Shown here one piece after another: positions 7,098 through 15,457 of a stretch of DNA of 44,953 nucleotides (positions are counted from its first letter, which is position 1; the number at the start of each line of letters is the position of its first letter). The translations under genes and the position numbers were made by a program. A model generated the notes under the pieces. That model did not search any database and was not told the DNA's origin. It worked only from the letters and a program-made list of their open reading frames with translations. The stretch comes from Saprospiraceae bacterium (GTDB lineage: Bacteria > Bacteroidota > Bacteroidia > Chitinophagales > Saprospiraceae), in assembly GCA_022844265.1 (NCBI GenBank), contig JALHMA010000006.1:1-44953 (forward strand). The letters run 5' to 3'.

Positions 7098-8527
7098 ATC
7101 ACCACCCTTTCCGTCCGCACCACCTTGCCCGTCCTGAATTTGGCTAAATAAACGCCGCTGGGTAAGTGTTGAACGGGAACAGATGCATCGCCTGCCTGTA
7201 AGGAAGTAGAAATATGTGTTTTACCTTGATAATCAATGATTTCCAGTTTTCCTGCTGCCGGTAAATTTTTCAGCACCAGCACATCATGCGCCGGATTAGG
7301 CGATATCTGCAGTCTGTTTTGCTCTGTCGGGTCATCTGTGCTGACCGTTCCGATTTGCTGGAAACCCAGGAAAAACAACAGCGTATTGGTCATGGCCGGA
7401 TCGAAACAATCGCCGTGGTCGGCGGTGGAGTCCACATCGGCGGCCTGAAAATCCATGGCGCCGGCGGCCAGCAGGGAATCGCGGGCGACAATGCTGTTCA
7501 TAAAGGGCACCTGGTCGTCAGCCTTGCAATAGAAAAGGCGCATAGGGGCCTGGGGCGTCCAGTTATTATAGGTGTCATTCGCCCTTAATGCGAGGTTGAT
7601 CGGGTGGTTAGGGTTGTTTTCAACGCCTGCTACCACACTGTCCTGCAGCATTTTAAACGGACGGCAGGCGCCCTCGTTGCTGGTCAGCGCGGCGATCAAC
7701 TGGCTGTTCAGTACAGATAAAGTTTTAGTTCCGTTGTAAAACGGCGTAATCAGGGCGGCGTATTCAGGTTTGAATATATCCGTCATCTGGTCAAAAATAT
7801 TGCCGTAAACGGTCTCATAGGAAAGGGCTGTGTTGGGGATATAAGCCGGATAATAGTATACGGCATCGGTCAGGATCAGGTCGCGCATAATCCCTGAAAT
7901 GCTGTAGGGGCCGGAGAGCGGCGCCGCAGCGGTTACCGTAAATTCGTCGCTCAATTCCTGCTCGATGCTGCGGTGCAATGCCATGGCTGCGTGGCCGCCC
8001 TGCGAATAACCGGTAATAAACAACTGATCGTTGGTAAACACCGGATTCTGCGCTTCAAATTCCTTTTCCGCCCGCAACATATCCACAGCAACAGAGGCCT
8101 CGCTGGCAGCATGCACGTAAGGATGGAACCCATCCGAAACGCCGAGACCCAGATAGTCCGGCATCAGCGCTACATAACCCATTCCACCGAACAGCAGGCC
8201 CAGTTGACCTTCTCCGTTGTTAACGGTGTAGGACGGAACATCTAATTTAGACCCCGAAGTGCCATGTTGATAGACCAGCCGGGGGAAAATCTTATTTGGA
8301 TTGTTGGGAACCACCAGCAAGCCCGATACCGTGTCCAGCGCATTTTGTGTATTGGTCGTGGTGTATGTGATGCGGTAATATTTCACGCCGTATTGGATGA
8401 AAGGAATCCCGAATTGCGACAACAACTGCGATTGCGTTTTGGTGCCGAGCAGGGTAGTGGTGACGATGTTTTGAGCCGATAAAGCGGTGGTGATAAAGAG
8501 GGCAAAGAAGAGGGCAGTTTTTTTCAT
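7088..8527 (-). CDS. Secreted lipase-like alpha/beta hydrolase with T9SS tail
   Basis: 479 residues. A signal peptide (MKKTALFFALFITTALSAQ) is followed by an alpha/beta hydrolase. The nucleophile elbow GYSQGG lies near residue 174 and further acids include YCKADDQVP and a C-terminal STADHGDCF histidine region. The layout resembles secretory lipases that cleave esters outside the cell. Residues ~405-479 form a type IX secretion sorting domain: the LQISPNPAHDVLVL start, an IIDYQGK strand and the LPSGVYLAKF motif before a basic end. It should therefore be exported through the Por system and released or anchored at the surface. Exact substrate unknown. Its stop codon forms part of IR4. Seven bases separate it from the upstream thioredoxin-fold gene, so the two likely share a transcript. 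Confidence 0.88.
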   Translation of the reverse strand: MKKTALFFALFITTALSAQNIVTTTLLGTKTQSQLLSQFGIPFIQYGVKYYRITYTTTNTQNALDTVSGLLVVPNNPNKIFPRLVYQHGTSGSKLDVPSYTVNNGEGQLGLLFGGMGYVALMPDYLGLGVSDGFHPYVHAASEASVAVDMLRAEKEFEAQNPVFTNDQLFITGYSQGGHAAMALHRSIEQELSDEFTVTAAAPLSGPYSISGIMRDLILTDAVYYYPAYIPNTALSYETVYGNIFDQMTDIFKPEYAALITPFYNGTKTLSVLNSQLIAALTSNEGACRPFKMLQDSVVAGVENNPNHPINLALRANDTYNNWTPQAPMRLFYCKADDQVPFMNSIVARDSLLAAGAMDFQAADVDSTADHGDCFDPAMTNTLLFFLGFQQIGTVSTDDPTEQNRLQISPNPAHDVLVLKNLPAAGKLEIIDYQGKTHISTSLQAGDASVPVQHLPSGVYLAKFRTGKVVRTERVVIQK

Positions 8528-8533
8528 GTGTAT

Positions 8534-9943
8534 TTATTTCAGATAAATTTTTAAAACATCCCGCAGCGCTTCGGGTTTGATTCGTTTGCGCAAAATTCGT
8601 TTGTTTTTATTCAGCAGATAAATAACGGGCAGGTTGTTGGTCAGGTATTGTTTTTCAAAAGTATTTTCTCCCTTTGGATCGGCGACGTCGTACCATGCCC
8701 AGTTTTGCTGGCGGATAAATTGTTGCCAGTTCCGGTATTGGTTATCGGTGGAAACGGCTACCGCCTGTAATCCGAAAACGCGCGCATCCAGCCAGGTCTG
8801 GTAAATATCAGGCATTACTTCCATACAATGGGTACACAATGGGCTGTAAAATATCAGCATCGTCAGCGGCGCTGAAATAGTGTCGAGTAGGATGCCCCGG
8901 CCAGTTTCGTCCGGGAGTGTCAGTGTCGGCGCGACTTTCCCGGTAAGTACAGGCCGAAAAGCATTGGCTTTGTATTCCAGCCTGGAAAGTGTGGCGATGT
9001 CCAGCCAGGGTGTTTCATTGATTTTCAGGTAGTTATCCGCCAAATGGACAAAAATAATATCCGCGCCGGGCGCATCGCTGAGTTCAAAATTCTGCATAAA
9101 ACGAAGCACCGCAAAGCGGTAAAACGCCCCGTTTTTTGGCATCTTTGTTAATACCTCATCGAGTGCTGCTGTAATGGAATCGGGTCTTGGCGCCACGAAA
9201 CGATCAAAATAATTGTCAAAAAAAACGGGCCAGAAGGGGTTGTTCAGCAGGCTTTCCTCCCGGAAATCGGTATAATCCCAATAGTGGCTGCGCATCCAGC
9301 GCTGGTAAACAGGATTTACCTTCCCATTCAGGACGGATTTGATGTTATTGGGTGGGGTGGGTGGACGTACAGATTGCAGCATCCTGGCGTAGAGATGTCC
9401 GGGGTTTTGCCGGATAAATGCCCGCGCCATGGAATCTATACTGCTGTAATAAGCGTCAATTTCTTTTTCGATCGGCTCCATCACCTTCGGGTCATTGTTG
9501 GTAGCCTGGCTCACCATTTTATACATGGACTGCCGGGCGATGATTTTTGCTTCGATGGACTGTCTTTGCCTTTCAAATCTGAAATATGCCTCGTTTTCGG
9601 GTGATTTTTCCACTTTCAGTGTTGTCAAATCAGACAAGTCGCCGCTGATTGAAAAAGAATCTGCCGGGCTGGTAATAATAAAATCGAACAGGCGGTTCCG
9701 GTTGGCCGCGATAAAATACACGCCCGCTTGCAGGTTGCTTTTGGTAAAAGAAAAGGCTCGGGTGCTCGTATCCACCGCCAGGGAATCAATAGGATTGGTA
9801 GTGCCGGCGCTGTACAGCCCGATTTGGACGCTGGACGCCTGTAAACCGCCCAACTGAAAATCCACCCTGGCTGTTTGCTGGCCGAACAGAAGTCCGTTAC
9901 CGCAAAACAAAACCAGTAGACACCATAAGGGTAAGTTGCGCAT
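8534..9943 (-). CDS. Exported thioredoxin-fold protein (TlpA/DUF5106-like)
   Basis: 469 residues with a signal peptide (first 21 residues, ending LLFGQ). The N-terminal part (~25-110) is beta-rich like DUF4369, the middle is helical like DUF5106, and the last ~130 residues form an AhpC/TlpA-type thioredoxin fold with the redox motif CTHC near 368-371 (FYSPLCTHCMEVMPDIY). Proteins of this layout act in the periplasm as disulfide reductases or are fused to cell-surface stress functions; the substrate is unknown. A cis-proline-type LPVIYLLN follows the active site as expected. It is probably the first gene of a two-gene unit with the lipase-like gene. The upstream gap is repeat-filled. Confidence 0.82.
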   Translation of the reverse strand: MRNLPLWCLLVLFCGNGLLFGQQTARVDFQLGGLQASSVQIGLYSAGTTNPIDSLAVDTSTRAFSFTKSNLQAGVYFIAANRNRLFDFIITSPADSFSISGDLSDLTTLKVEKSPENEAYFRFERQRQSIEAKIIARQSMYKMVSQATNNDPKVMEPIEKEIDAYYSSIDSMARAFIRQNPGHLYARMLQSVRPPTPPNNIKSVLNGKVNPVYQRWMRSHYWDYTDFREESLLNNPFWPVFFDNYFDRFVAPRPDSITAALDEVLTKMPKNGAFYRFAVLRFMQNFELSDAPGADIIFVHLADNYLKINETPWLDIATLSRLEYKANAFRPVLTGKVAPTLTLPDETGRGILLDTISAPLTMLIFYSPLCTHCMEVMPDIYQTWLDARVFGLQAVAVSTDNQYRNWQQFIRQQNWAWYDVADPKGENTFEKQYLTNNLPVIYLLNKNKRILRKRIKPEALRDVLKIYLK

Positions 9944-9945
9944 TA

Positions 9946-10180
9946 TTTTGTGTTTGGTATATGGTTTATGGTGTTTGGTGTTTAGTGTTTGGTGTTTAGG
10001 GCGCTTCGCGTTTGGCAGCAGTTAATATTATGGTCAAATTTCGTTGTCAAGGTGGTAATGCTGGGCTACACGACGCACTAAAGCCCAGCATTACCACCCT
10101 GATAACGAATAACGGATAACTAATAACTAAATCCCGGCCTGAAAAACGCATTCCAAAACCATAAACCCTGCCAAGCGGGA
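9946..10180. repeat. Mosaic intergenic repeat with a 17-bp hairpin (IR5)
   Basis: This is the 337-bp gap between two minus-strand genes. It starts with GTGTTTGGTGTTTAG heptads and a GGGCGCTTCGCGTTTGGCAG core (9951-10020), followed by AATATTATGGTCAAATTT, a decayed copy of the loop seen in IR6 and IR7. The matching second arm is missing. In its place stands an unrelated perfect 17-bp stem, 10051-10067/10082-10098, then ATAAC heptads (10100-10133), then GGCCTGAAAAAC...CCAAGCGGGATG (10134-10180), which matches the right half of IR7. It reads as a patchwork of modules. Confidence 0.8.
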
Positions 10181-10183
10181 TGC

Positions 10184-10289
10184 TCTCACCCTCTCACCCT
10201 CTCACCCTCTCACCCTCTCACCCTCTCACCCTCTCACCCTCTCACCCTCTCACCCTCTCACCCTCTCACTCTCTCACCTCTCACCCTCT
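10184..10289. repeat. TCTCACCC octamer tandem repeat at proA 3' end
   Basis: Ten perfect copies of TCTCACCC (10184-10263) followed by three or four degenerate copies. On the proA strand the unit is GGGTGAGA and carries a TGA. The proA stop codon itself (10281-10283) lies within a unit (GAGGGTGA), so the array starts inside the coding sequence. Likely prone to copy-number change. Confidence 0.95.
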
Positions 10290-11531
10290 AATCTGTCCCT
10301 TTCCCCACGCCATCCATTTTTCCGTCACCAGTTTTTCCAAAGCAAAAGGGCCGCGTGCATGCAGTTTCTGGGTAGAAATGCCGATTTCAGCGCCCAGTCC
10401 GAATTCCCCGCCGTCCGTAAAACGGGTAGATGCGTTGGCGTACACGGCTGCTGCGTCCACGGTTTCCATAAAATACTGACAGGCGGCGTCCTCTTCCGAA
10501 ACGATGGCTTCCGAGTGCCGCGAAGAGTGTTGGCGAATATGTTCGAGCGCCTCTTCCAGATTGGCCACAACCCGGACGGAACATTTATAATCCAGAAATT
10601 CGCGCCCAAAATCTTCCGGTTGGGCAGCTTGCAGGCGGGAATAACCGGCCTGTTGCAAAATGGCGAGGGAAGGCGCATCCGCAAAAACCTCCACTTGCCA
10701 GCGTTCAAAATCGGGCAGCAGCATCGGTAAAAACCGCGCTGCTATGTCCTGATCCAACAATATGGTATCCAATGCATTACACACAGATGGGCGCGATACT
10801 TTGGCATTTACGACGATGTCGCGGGCCTTTTCAAGATCAGCCGACCGGTGTACGTAGGTGTGGCAAACGCCGGCGCCGGTTTCAATGGTGGGCACCAGCG
10901 AATGTTGCCGTACGAACCGAATCAGCGATTCCGAGCCGCGCGGGATAATCATATCTACATACCGCGTGGCCGTGAGCAGTTCCTGCACCAGCGCACGATC
11001 CGTCGGGAGCAGGGTGACCGCGGCTACCGGCACATCAAAGGCAACCAGCGCCTGGTGGATCAGGTGCACCAGCGCCTGATTGCTGTGCCAGGCATCCGTA
11101 CTTCCGCGCAGCGCAACGGCATTGCCGGAACGCAGACACAGAGCGCTCACATCGAGCGTCACGTTGGGCCGCGACTCGTAAATGATACCGACCACGCCCA
11201 GCGGAACGGCTATTTTGCGCAGCAGGATACCATTCGGTAAGGTACGCTCACTCAAAACCTGTCCTGCCGGGCAGGGCAGTGCCGCAATGTCCCGGATACT
11301 TGCCGCAATGGCTTCGAGCCGGACGGGATTCAACAGCAGCCGGTCTTTTTTAGGGTCGGCATCGTCCATACGATCCAGGTCGATCTGGTTAGCCTGTAAA
11401 ACTGCGGCTTGATGTTCCACGATTAAATCGGCCAGATGAAGCAGGAGCGCTTGTTTGGATGCGTCGCTCAGGCGGCGGACCGCATCAGCGGCGAGATGTG
11501 TTTGTTCCAGAAGGGGAAGTATACTTGTCAT
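10281..11531 (-). CDS. proA: Glutamate-5-semialdehyde dehydrogenase
   Basis: 416 residues, the normal ProA length. It reduces gamma-glutamyl phosphate to glutamate semialdehyde with NADPH, the second step of proline synthesis in the cytoplasm. The catalytic Cys is in SRPSVCNALDT near residue 250. Other family landmarks are PLGVVGIIYESRPNVT near 117 and RGSTDAWHSN. Start and upstream proB stop overlap in an ATGA, so the two genes are translationally coupled. The last residues GQIRG and the stop are encoded at the beginning of the octamer repeat. No proC is in the window. Confidence 0.96.
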   Translation of the reverse strand: MTSILPLLEQTHLAADAVRRLSDASKQALLLHLADLIVEHQAAVLQANQIDLDRMDDADPKKDRLLLNPVRLEAIAASIRDIAALPCPAGQVLSERTLPNGILLRKIAVPLGVVGIIYESRPNVTLDVSALCLRSGNAVALRGSTDAWHSNQALVHLIHQALVAFDVPVAAVTLLPTDRALVQELLTATRYVDMIIPRGSESLIRFVRQHSLVPTIETGAGVCHTYVHRSADLEKARDIVVNAKVSRPSVCNALDTILLDQDIAARFLPMLLPDFERWQVEVFADAPSLAILQQAGYSRLQAAQPEDFGREFLDYKCSVRVVANLEEALEHIRQHSSRHSEAIVSEEDAACQYFMETVDAAAVYANASTRFTDGGEFGLGAEIGISTQKLHARGPFALEKLVTEKWMAWGKGQIRG

Positions 11532-12568
11532 ATTAACACAATATCGTCGGCGTGAGCAATTTCAAAGTTTTGGGTCAGCAGGTTTTGGCGGATGGATTCG
11601 GCAGGGTGTTTCACACGCGCCAAGGCGATTACATTCGATTGATAATCAGATAGTTCGATGACATCGCCTTTTTCAAAATCGCCCTTCACTTTTCGTACGC
11701 CCACGGCCAGCAAACTTTTGCGCTGTTGTATGGCCTGCAAGGCGCCGGGATCGAGTGTGAGCCGGCCCGCGATAATGCTGCCGCTGCCCAGCCATTTGCG
11801 GCGCGCATTCAGGCTGCTGCCCTGCTGCGGCTGGAACACGGTGCCGGTTTCAGATTGCAATGCCTTCAGGATACCATCGGGCGTGCGCACATCGAAAAAC
11901 ACGGTGCGGATGCCCATTCGGGTGGCCAGCCGGGTATAGGTTAGTTTGGAAAGCATGCCGCCGAGGCCGAGGGCTGATTTTTCATCACTGACCAGGCTGA
12001 AAACCGAGTTGTCGACAGAAAGTACTTCCGGGATGATATGACCTGCACGGTCGAGCAGTCCGCCGACAGAAGTGCTGATCAGCAGGTCGGTTGCGCCGAA
12101 ACCGGCGGCCATGAGGGTGGCCAGTTCGTCGTTGTCTGAAAATTTCAGTTCGAGGTTGCTGACCACGTCATTTTCATTGGCAATGGGGATAATACCGTTT
12201 TCCCAAAGCGTCTCGTAAGTTTCCTTGAGTTGCAAAAATTGCCGCCTGTGCGCAAAATGATGTCGTTCGCAAAGGCTCTGGGCAATGGTGATGCCAAAAG
12301 GTTCGAAGTGGCGTGCATACATCAGCAGCAACAATGGATTGCCCACCGCAGCGGCTGCTTTGCGCTCGGTCAGGGTGCCCCGGTACTGTTGCAGGCGGCG
12401 TTTGCCTGCGCCGACAGCCCCGGATGATACCAGGATAATGCGAAAACGGTCGCGTAGGCTTGCTACCTGCCGGGCTATTTCCCGAATCACGGCTTCTTCC
12501 GGCTCGCCGTCCGGCAGGGTAATGGAACCGGTTCCAAACTTAATAACTATAACGGGTAAAACGGACAT
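11528..12568 (-). CDS. proB: Glutamate 5-kinase
   Basis: 346 residues: an amino-acid kinase domain (IKFGTGSITLPDG at the start, ILVSSGAVGAGKRRLQ near 47, NENDVVSNLELKFSDND near 132) followed by a C-terminal PUA-like domain (~265-345, VGVRKVKGDFEKGDVIELSD). It phosphorylates glutamate to gamma-glutamyl phosphate, the committed and usually proline-inhibited step. It is followed by proA with a 4-bp overlap. CATCTTTG at 12611-12618 (minus strand) is one base from the -7 consensus and a candidate promoter. Upstream lies IR16. Confidence 0.95.
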   Translation of the reverse strand: MSVLPVIVIKFGTGSITLPDGEPEEAVIREIARQVASLRDRFRIILVSSGAVGAGKRRLQQYRGTLTERKAAAAVGNPLLLLMYARHFEPFGITIAQSLCERHHFAHRRQFLQLKETYETLWENGIIPIANENDVVSNLELKFSDNDELATLMAAGFGATDLLISTSVGGLLDRAGHIIPEVLSVDNSVFSLVSDEKSALGLGGMLSKLTYTRLATRMGIRTVFFDVRTPDGILKALQSETGTVFQPQQGSSLNARRKWLGSGSIIAGRLTLDPGALQAIQQRKSLLAVGVRKVKGDFEKGDVIELSDYQSNVIALARVKHPAESIRQNLLTQNFEIAHADDIVLI

Positions 12569-12655
12569 CGCACTGGGTTTGCTTGAATCACATATGGGAT
12601 TTCAGTGCGCAAAGATGGGCTTTTGGGATTAAATGGAACACGGATTGAACGGATT

Positions 12656-12786
12656 GGACACGGATTTTTTCTTTTACCACATCGTTCACATAGAATTTCC
12701 ACATAGATCACATAGTTGTTGTTTCATTTATGCTATGTGATCTATGTGGAAATTCTATGTGAACGATGTGGTAAAAAAAACGTGTC
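12656..12786. repeat. Intergenic inverted repeat, CACATAG family (IR16)
   Basis: A perfect 44-bp inverted repeat, 12672-12715/12733-12776, with a 17-nt loop. Its arms read TTTTACCACATCGTTCACATAG then AATTTCCACATAGATCACATAG. A second short match, GGACACG/CGTGTCC, lies outside (12656-12662/12780-12786). Copies of the same family occur at 22648-22740 and 29345-29447, and half a copy at 35841-35884. It fills the gap between co-directional genes. Confidence 0.95.
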
Positions 12787-12789
12787 CTT

Positions 12790-13902
12790 TTACCCTATCA
12801 CCTCATCCAGATCAGGCAAACGTCCAAAACGGCGAAGCATAGCAAAATGGGAGCGCAGGGCATGGAAAAAACTTTTGTGCTCCAGGTAAGGGACATTAAA
12901 TTCCCTGGCAGTGCTTTGTACAATTTCTGCAATGTGCGGATAATGCGTGTGGCATATTTTTGGGAAAAGGTGGTGTTCCACCTGAAAATTCAACCCGCCG
13001 ACATACCAGGACAAGAGCCGGTTGTGGCGCGAAAAGTTGACAGTTGTCTGCATCTGGTGGATCGCCCATTCATTTTCGATGGTACCCTGGTCATTCGGGC
13101 GTGGAAAAATGGTTTCTTCCACGGTATGTGCCAGTTGGAATACCACCGTCAGGATAATACCGCCAACCAGGTGCATTACGAGAAAACCGGTCAGTACTTG
13201 CCAGAACGGAACACCGAATGCGACGGGCAGGCCAATAAACAATGAAAAATAGAGTATTTTAATCCCGACGATTTTGGCAAATTCCACCCTGTTCTGGCGG
13301 GCGTTGTTTTTATTGACGCCATTGCGCGTATAGCGGGCAAATTGCATAAAATCCTTGGCAGTAACCCAATAAAGGCTGACAATACTATACACCATGAGGG
13401 CATAAGCCCATTGAAAGCGGTGCATGTTTTTTACCTCCGTGTGCGGAGAAAGCCGCAGGATGGCTTTATCGTCGATGTCCTCGTCGTAATGAACGATATT
13501 GGTAAATGTATGGTGCAGGTTGTTGTGTTGCAGTTTCCAGTTAAAAGCGGATCCGCCCAGTAACATCAGCGACCATTCACCCATAATATTATTCACACGC
13601 GGGTTGGAAGAAAAGGCGCCGTGGTTGGCATCGTGCATAATGCTCATGCCCACACCAGCCATGGCCACGCCCATCACAATCCACATCAGCAATGCCCAGC
13701 CAAAGGGCGGCTGGAGGAAGCTGATCAGGAAAAAGGGTAACAGATAAGTAGTTAATAAAATAATCGTTTTTATCACCACGCCCATACTGGCGTGTTTGGA
13801 TACCCCACTTTTTTGAAAATATGCATCGACGCGTGCGGAAAGCGTCTGATAAAATTGTGATTTATCCTTGCTAATAAATCGAATAGGCGCATGAACTGCC
13901 AT
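12790..13902 (-). CDS. Membrane fatty acid desaturase (acyl-CoA/acyl-lipid type)
   Basis: 370 residues with the three histidine boxes of di-iron membrane desaturases: HDANHG near 88, HNNLHH near 123 and QVEHHLFP near 307. Hydrophobic pairs lie between them (LTTYLLPFFLISFL; WALLMWIVMGVAMAGVGMSI; ILYFSLFIGLPVAFGVPFW). It inserts a double bond into a fatty acyl chain using O2 and an electron donor. It lacks a cytochrome b5 domain, as usual for bacterial enzymes. The position of the double bond cannot be told. No clear promoter box was found in the ~290 bp divergent gap upstream. Confidence 0.93.
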   Translation of the reverse strand: MAVHAPIRFISKDKSQFYQTLSARVDAYFQKSGVSKHASMGVVIKTIILLTTYLLPFFLISFLQPPFGWALLMWIVMGVAMAGVGMSIMHDANHGAFSSNPRVNNIMGEWSLMLLGGSAFNWKLQHNNLHHTFTNIVHYDEDIDDKAILRLSPHTEVKNMHRFQWAYALMVYSIVSLYWVTAKDFMQFARYTRNGVNKNNARQNRVEFAKIVGIKILYFSLFIGLPVAFGVPFWQVLTGFLVMHLVGGIILTVVFQLAHTVEETIFPRPNDQGTIENEWAIHQMQTTVNFSRHNRLLSWYVGGLNFQVEHHLFPKICHTHYPHIAEIVQSTAREFNVPYLEHKSFFHALRSHFAMLRRFGRLPDLDEVIG

Positions 13903-14115
13903 TGGAGAAGAAGTTTGATAGAAAAGTGACTAATCAGAGAAAACAATTTCAGTGCAGTCGTTTTAACATCATTTACGATGGCTCCTTCAATTTGGTGGGT
14001 ATAATAAGTTATAAGAGCACTGCTGTATTACAAAAAAAGCGATGCAAGTTACAATGAATATCTGGAAGTATGTTAAAAAAGTGTGGATTTTGCAAGAGCT
14101 ATGAGCAGAATTAAT

Positions 14116-14166
14116 CAGTGTTGGTAATCAAGCATTTGAAAAGATTTTAGTTTAAACTAATTTTGC
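14116..14166 (+). promoter_or_regulatory. Repeated promoter module before GNAT gene
   Basis: TTTG at 14135-14138 and TAATTTTG at 14158-14165 are spaced by 19 bases, the geometry expected of a Bacteroidota -33/-7 promoter. The same longer module (GTGTTGRTAATCAAGCATTTG, then AAACTAATTTTGC) recurs before the histidine kinase at 41313-41363 and, on the minus strand, at 37735-37785. Confidence 0.65.
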
Positions 14167-14193
14167 AAACCTGCTTAAACAAATAAGAACGTT

Positions 14194-14700
14194 ATGAAAA
14201 TGATCGACAAAACAGGTGCAAATAGCCTGGACAAAGATATATCTGTTGAAATCAGAAACTGGGAACCGGCTTTTAAAGAAGCCTTTTTCCAGTTGAACAA
14301 GGCATGGATCGAAGTGGATTATCCTTTGGAACCGCTCGATATTGCCGTGCTGAGTAACCCCGAAGGTCATATCCTGGACAAAGGTGGGGCTATTGTGGCG
14401 GCATTGATCGGAACGGAAGTTGTCGGCGTGGTGGCCTTGCGCCCTTTTGGCGAAGACAGTATGGAACTCACCAAAATGGCGGTCGACCAACGCTGGCGGG
14501 GTCGCGGCATCGGCGAAAAACTGATGTATGCGATGCTCCGGGTGGCACAGGAAAAAGGTGTTCCCCGGGTAGTGCTTTTTTCCAATTCCAACACCTCCGC
14601 TGCTGCGGTTAAACTGTATTTCAAAGTGGGTTTTAAAGAAATCTCCCTGGAAGCAGGGGTTTATGACAGAGCGAATATTAAAATGGAATTCATATTGTGA
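14194..14700 (+). CDS. GNAT N-acetyltransferase
   Basis: 168 residues. The acetyl-CoA pocket is ELTKMAVDQRWRGRGIGEKL at about 90-109, with the NSNTSAAAVKLYFKVGFKEI helix-strand near 130-149, both standard GNAT features. An opening EIRNWEPAFKEAFFQLNKAW resembles MarR-associated or aminoalkylphosphonate-type acetyltransferases, but the acceptor is unknown. It has its own well-spaced promoter. The stop codon (TGA, 14698-14700) leads directly into a GTGAGTAGTGAGTTGTGAG array. Confidence 0.87.
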   Translation: MKMIDKTGANSLDKDISVEIRNWEPAFKEAFFQLNKAWIEVDYPLEPLDIAVLSNPEGHILDKGGAIVAALIGTEVVGVVALRPFGEDSMELTKMAVDQRWRGRGIGEKLMYAMLRVAQEKGVPRVVLFSNSNTSAAAVKLYFKVGFKEISLEAGVYDRANIKMEFIL

Positions 14701-15037
14701 ATAGTGAGTAGTGAGTTGTGAGAGGCATCCCCTTTGGCATTTGGTGGTATTTTGGCATGGGTTTTTCAGGCCTGTAATTGAGAATCGTGTTTGGTGTGTG
14801 GTGTTTAGTGTTTAGGTCGCTTCGCGTTTGGCAGTAGTTGATATTTTGGTCGAAGTTCCACAAATGCCAAAGGCGGAGCGACCTAAACACTAAACACCAC
14901 ACACCAAACACGATTCTCGATTACAGGCCTGAAAAACCCATGCCAAAATACCACCAAATGCCAAAGGGGATGCCTCTCACCTCTCACCTCTCACCTCTCA
15001 CCTCTCACCTCTCTCACCTCTCTCACCTCTCACCTCT
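14696..15037. repeat. Composite inverted repeat plus TCTCACC heptads (IR6)
   Basis: Two 115-bp arms, 14718-14832 and 14866-14980, differ at only about three positions. Modules from outside in: GTGAGAGG, GGCATCCCCTTTGGC, TTTTTCAGGCCTGTAAT, GTGTTTGGTGTGTGGTG, TCGCTTCGCGTTTGGC. The 33-nt loop (14833-14865) contains ATATTTTGGTCGAA and TTCCACAAAT, also found in IR7. Left of the arms are GTGAGTAG heptads starting at the stop of the upstream GNAT. Right of them TCTCACC heptads (14974-15035) run up to the ATG at 15038. The whole 337-bp gap is repeat. Confidence 0.95.
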
Positions 15038-15457
15038 ATGACCATACATCTCGCCAAAACCCCCGAAGACATTGCCAAATGCACCCGAGCCATGCTCGAA
15101 CTGCGCCAGCATGTGGCTGCGGAATCGTTCGTCCCTTTGGTGCAGCAAATGATGCAGGAAGGTTACCAACTTGCATTTATTGAAGAAAACGGCGAGGCTG
15201 TAGCCGTTATCGGTTTTCGGTACCTCCAGTTCCTGTTTTGCGGTAAACATTTTTACATCGACGACCTGAGCACCCTGCCGGAAGCAAGGGGTAAAGGTTA
15301 TGGAGGTATGTTGCTCGATTATGTAGCCGATCTTGCCCGCGCTGCCGGTTACGATGTCATCACGCTTGATTCGGGGCATCACCGGCATACGGCGCATCGC
15401 CTGTACCTGAACAAAGGATTTTCTATTTCCAGCCATCATTTTACCAAAAAAATGTGA
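15038..15457 (+). CDS. GNAT N-acetyltransferase
   Basis: 139 residues, compact GNAT fold. DDLSTLPEARGKGYGGMLLD at about 72-91 is the acetyl-CoA loop, followed by a helix and the GHHRHTAHRLYLNKGFSI segment that typically closes the fold. Acceptor unknown. There is no room for an ordinary promoter immediately upstream because the start codon abuts a TCTCACC heptad array, so transcription probably enters from the upstream GNAT gene across IR6, or from within the repeat. The stop (TGA) forms the first unit of IR8. Confidence 0.85.
   Translation: MTIHLAKTPEDIAKCTRAMLELRQHVAAESFVPLVQQMMQEGYQLAFIEENGEAVAVIGFRYLQFLFCGKHFYIDDLSTLPEARGKGYGGMLLDYVADLARAAGYDVITLDSGHHRHTAHRLYLNKGFSISSHHFTKKM

Noticed and set aside
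10180-10479. Open frame with a repeated LSPSHPLT peptide
   Set aside because: It is the translation of the TCTCACCC octamers continuing antisense through proA. No start context and no family.
12790-14193. Cold-shock or two-component control of the desaturase
   Set aside because: The adjacent gene is an acetyltransferase and no DesK/DesR-like genes are near. The 290-bp gap shows no operator I can support.
14974-15037. Possible CRISPR array
   Set aside because: Units are head-to-tail with no unique spacers, and no cas gene is near. The same applies to all heptad arrays.
14696-15037. Insertion sequence or MITE ends
   Set aside because: No transposase, no target-site duplication flanking the arms, and the outer ends coincide with stop or start codons and differ from gap to gap. 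A mobile origin of the inner modules remains open.
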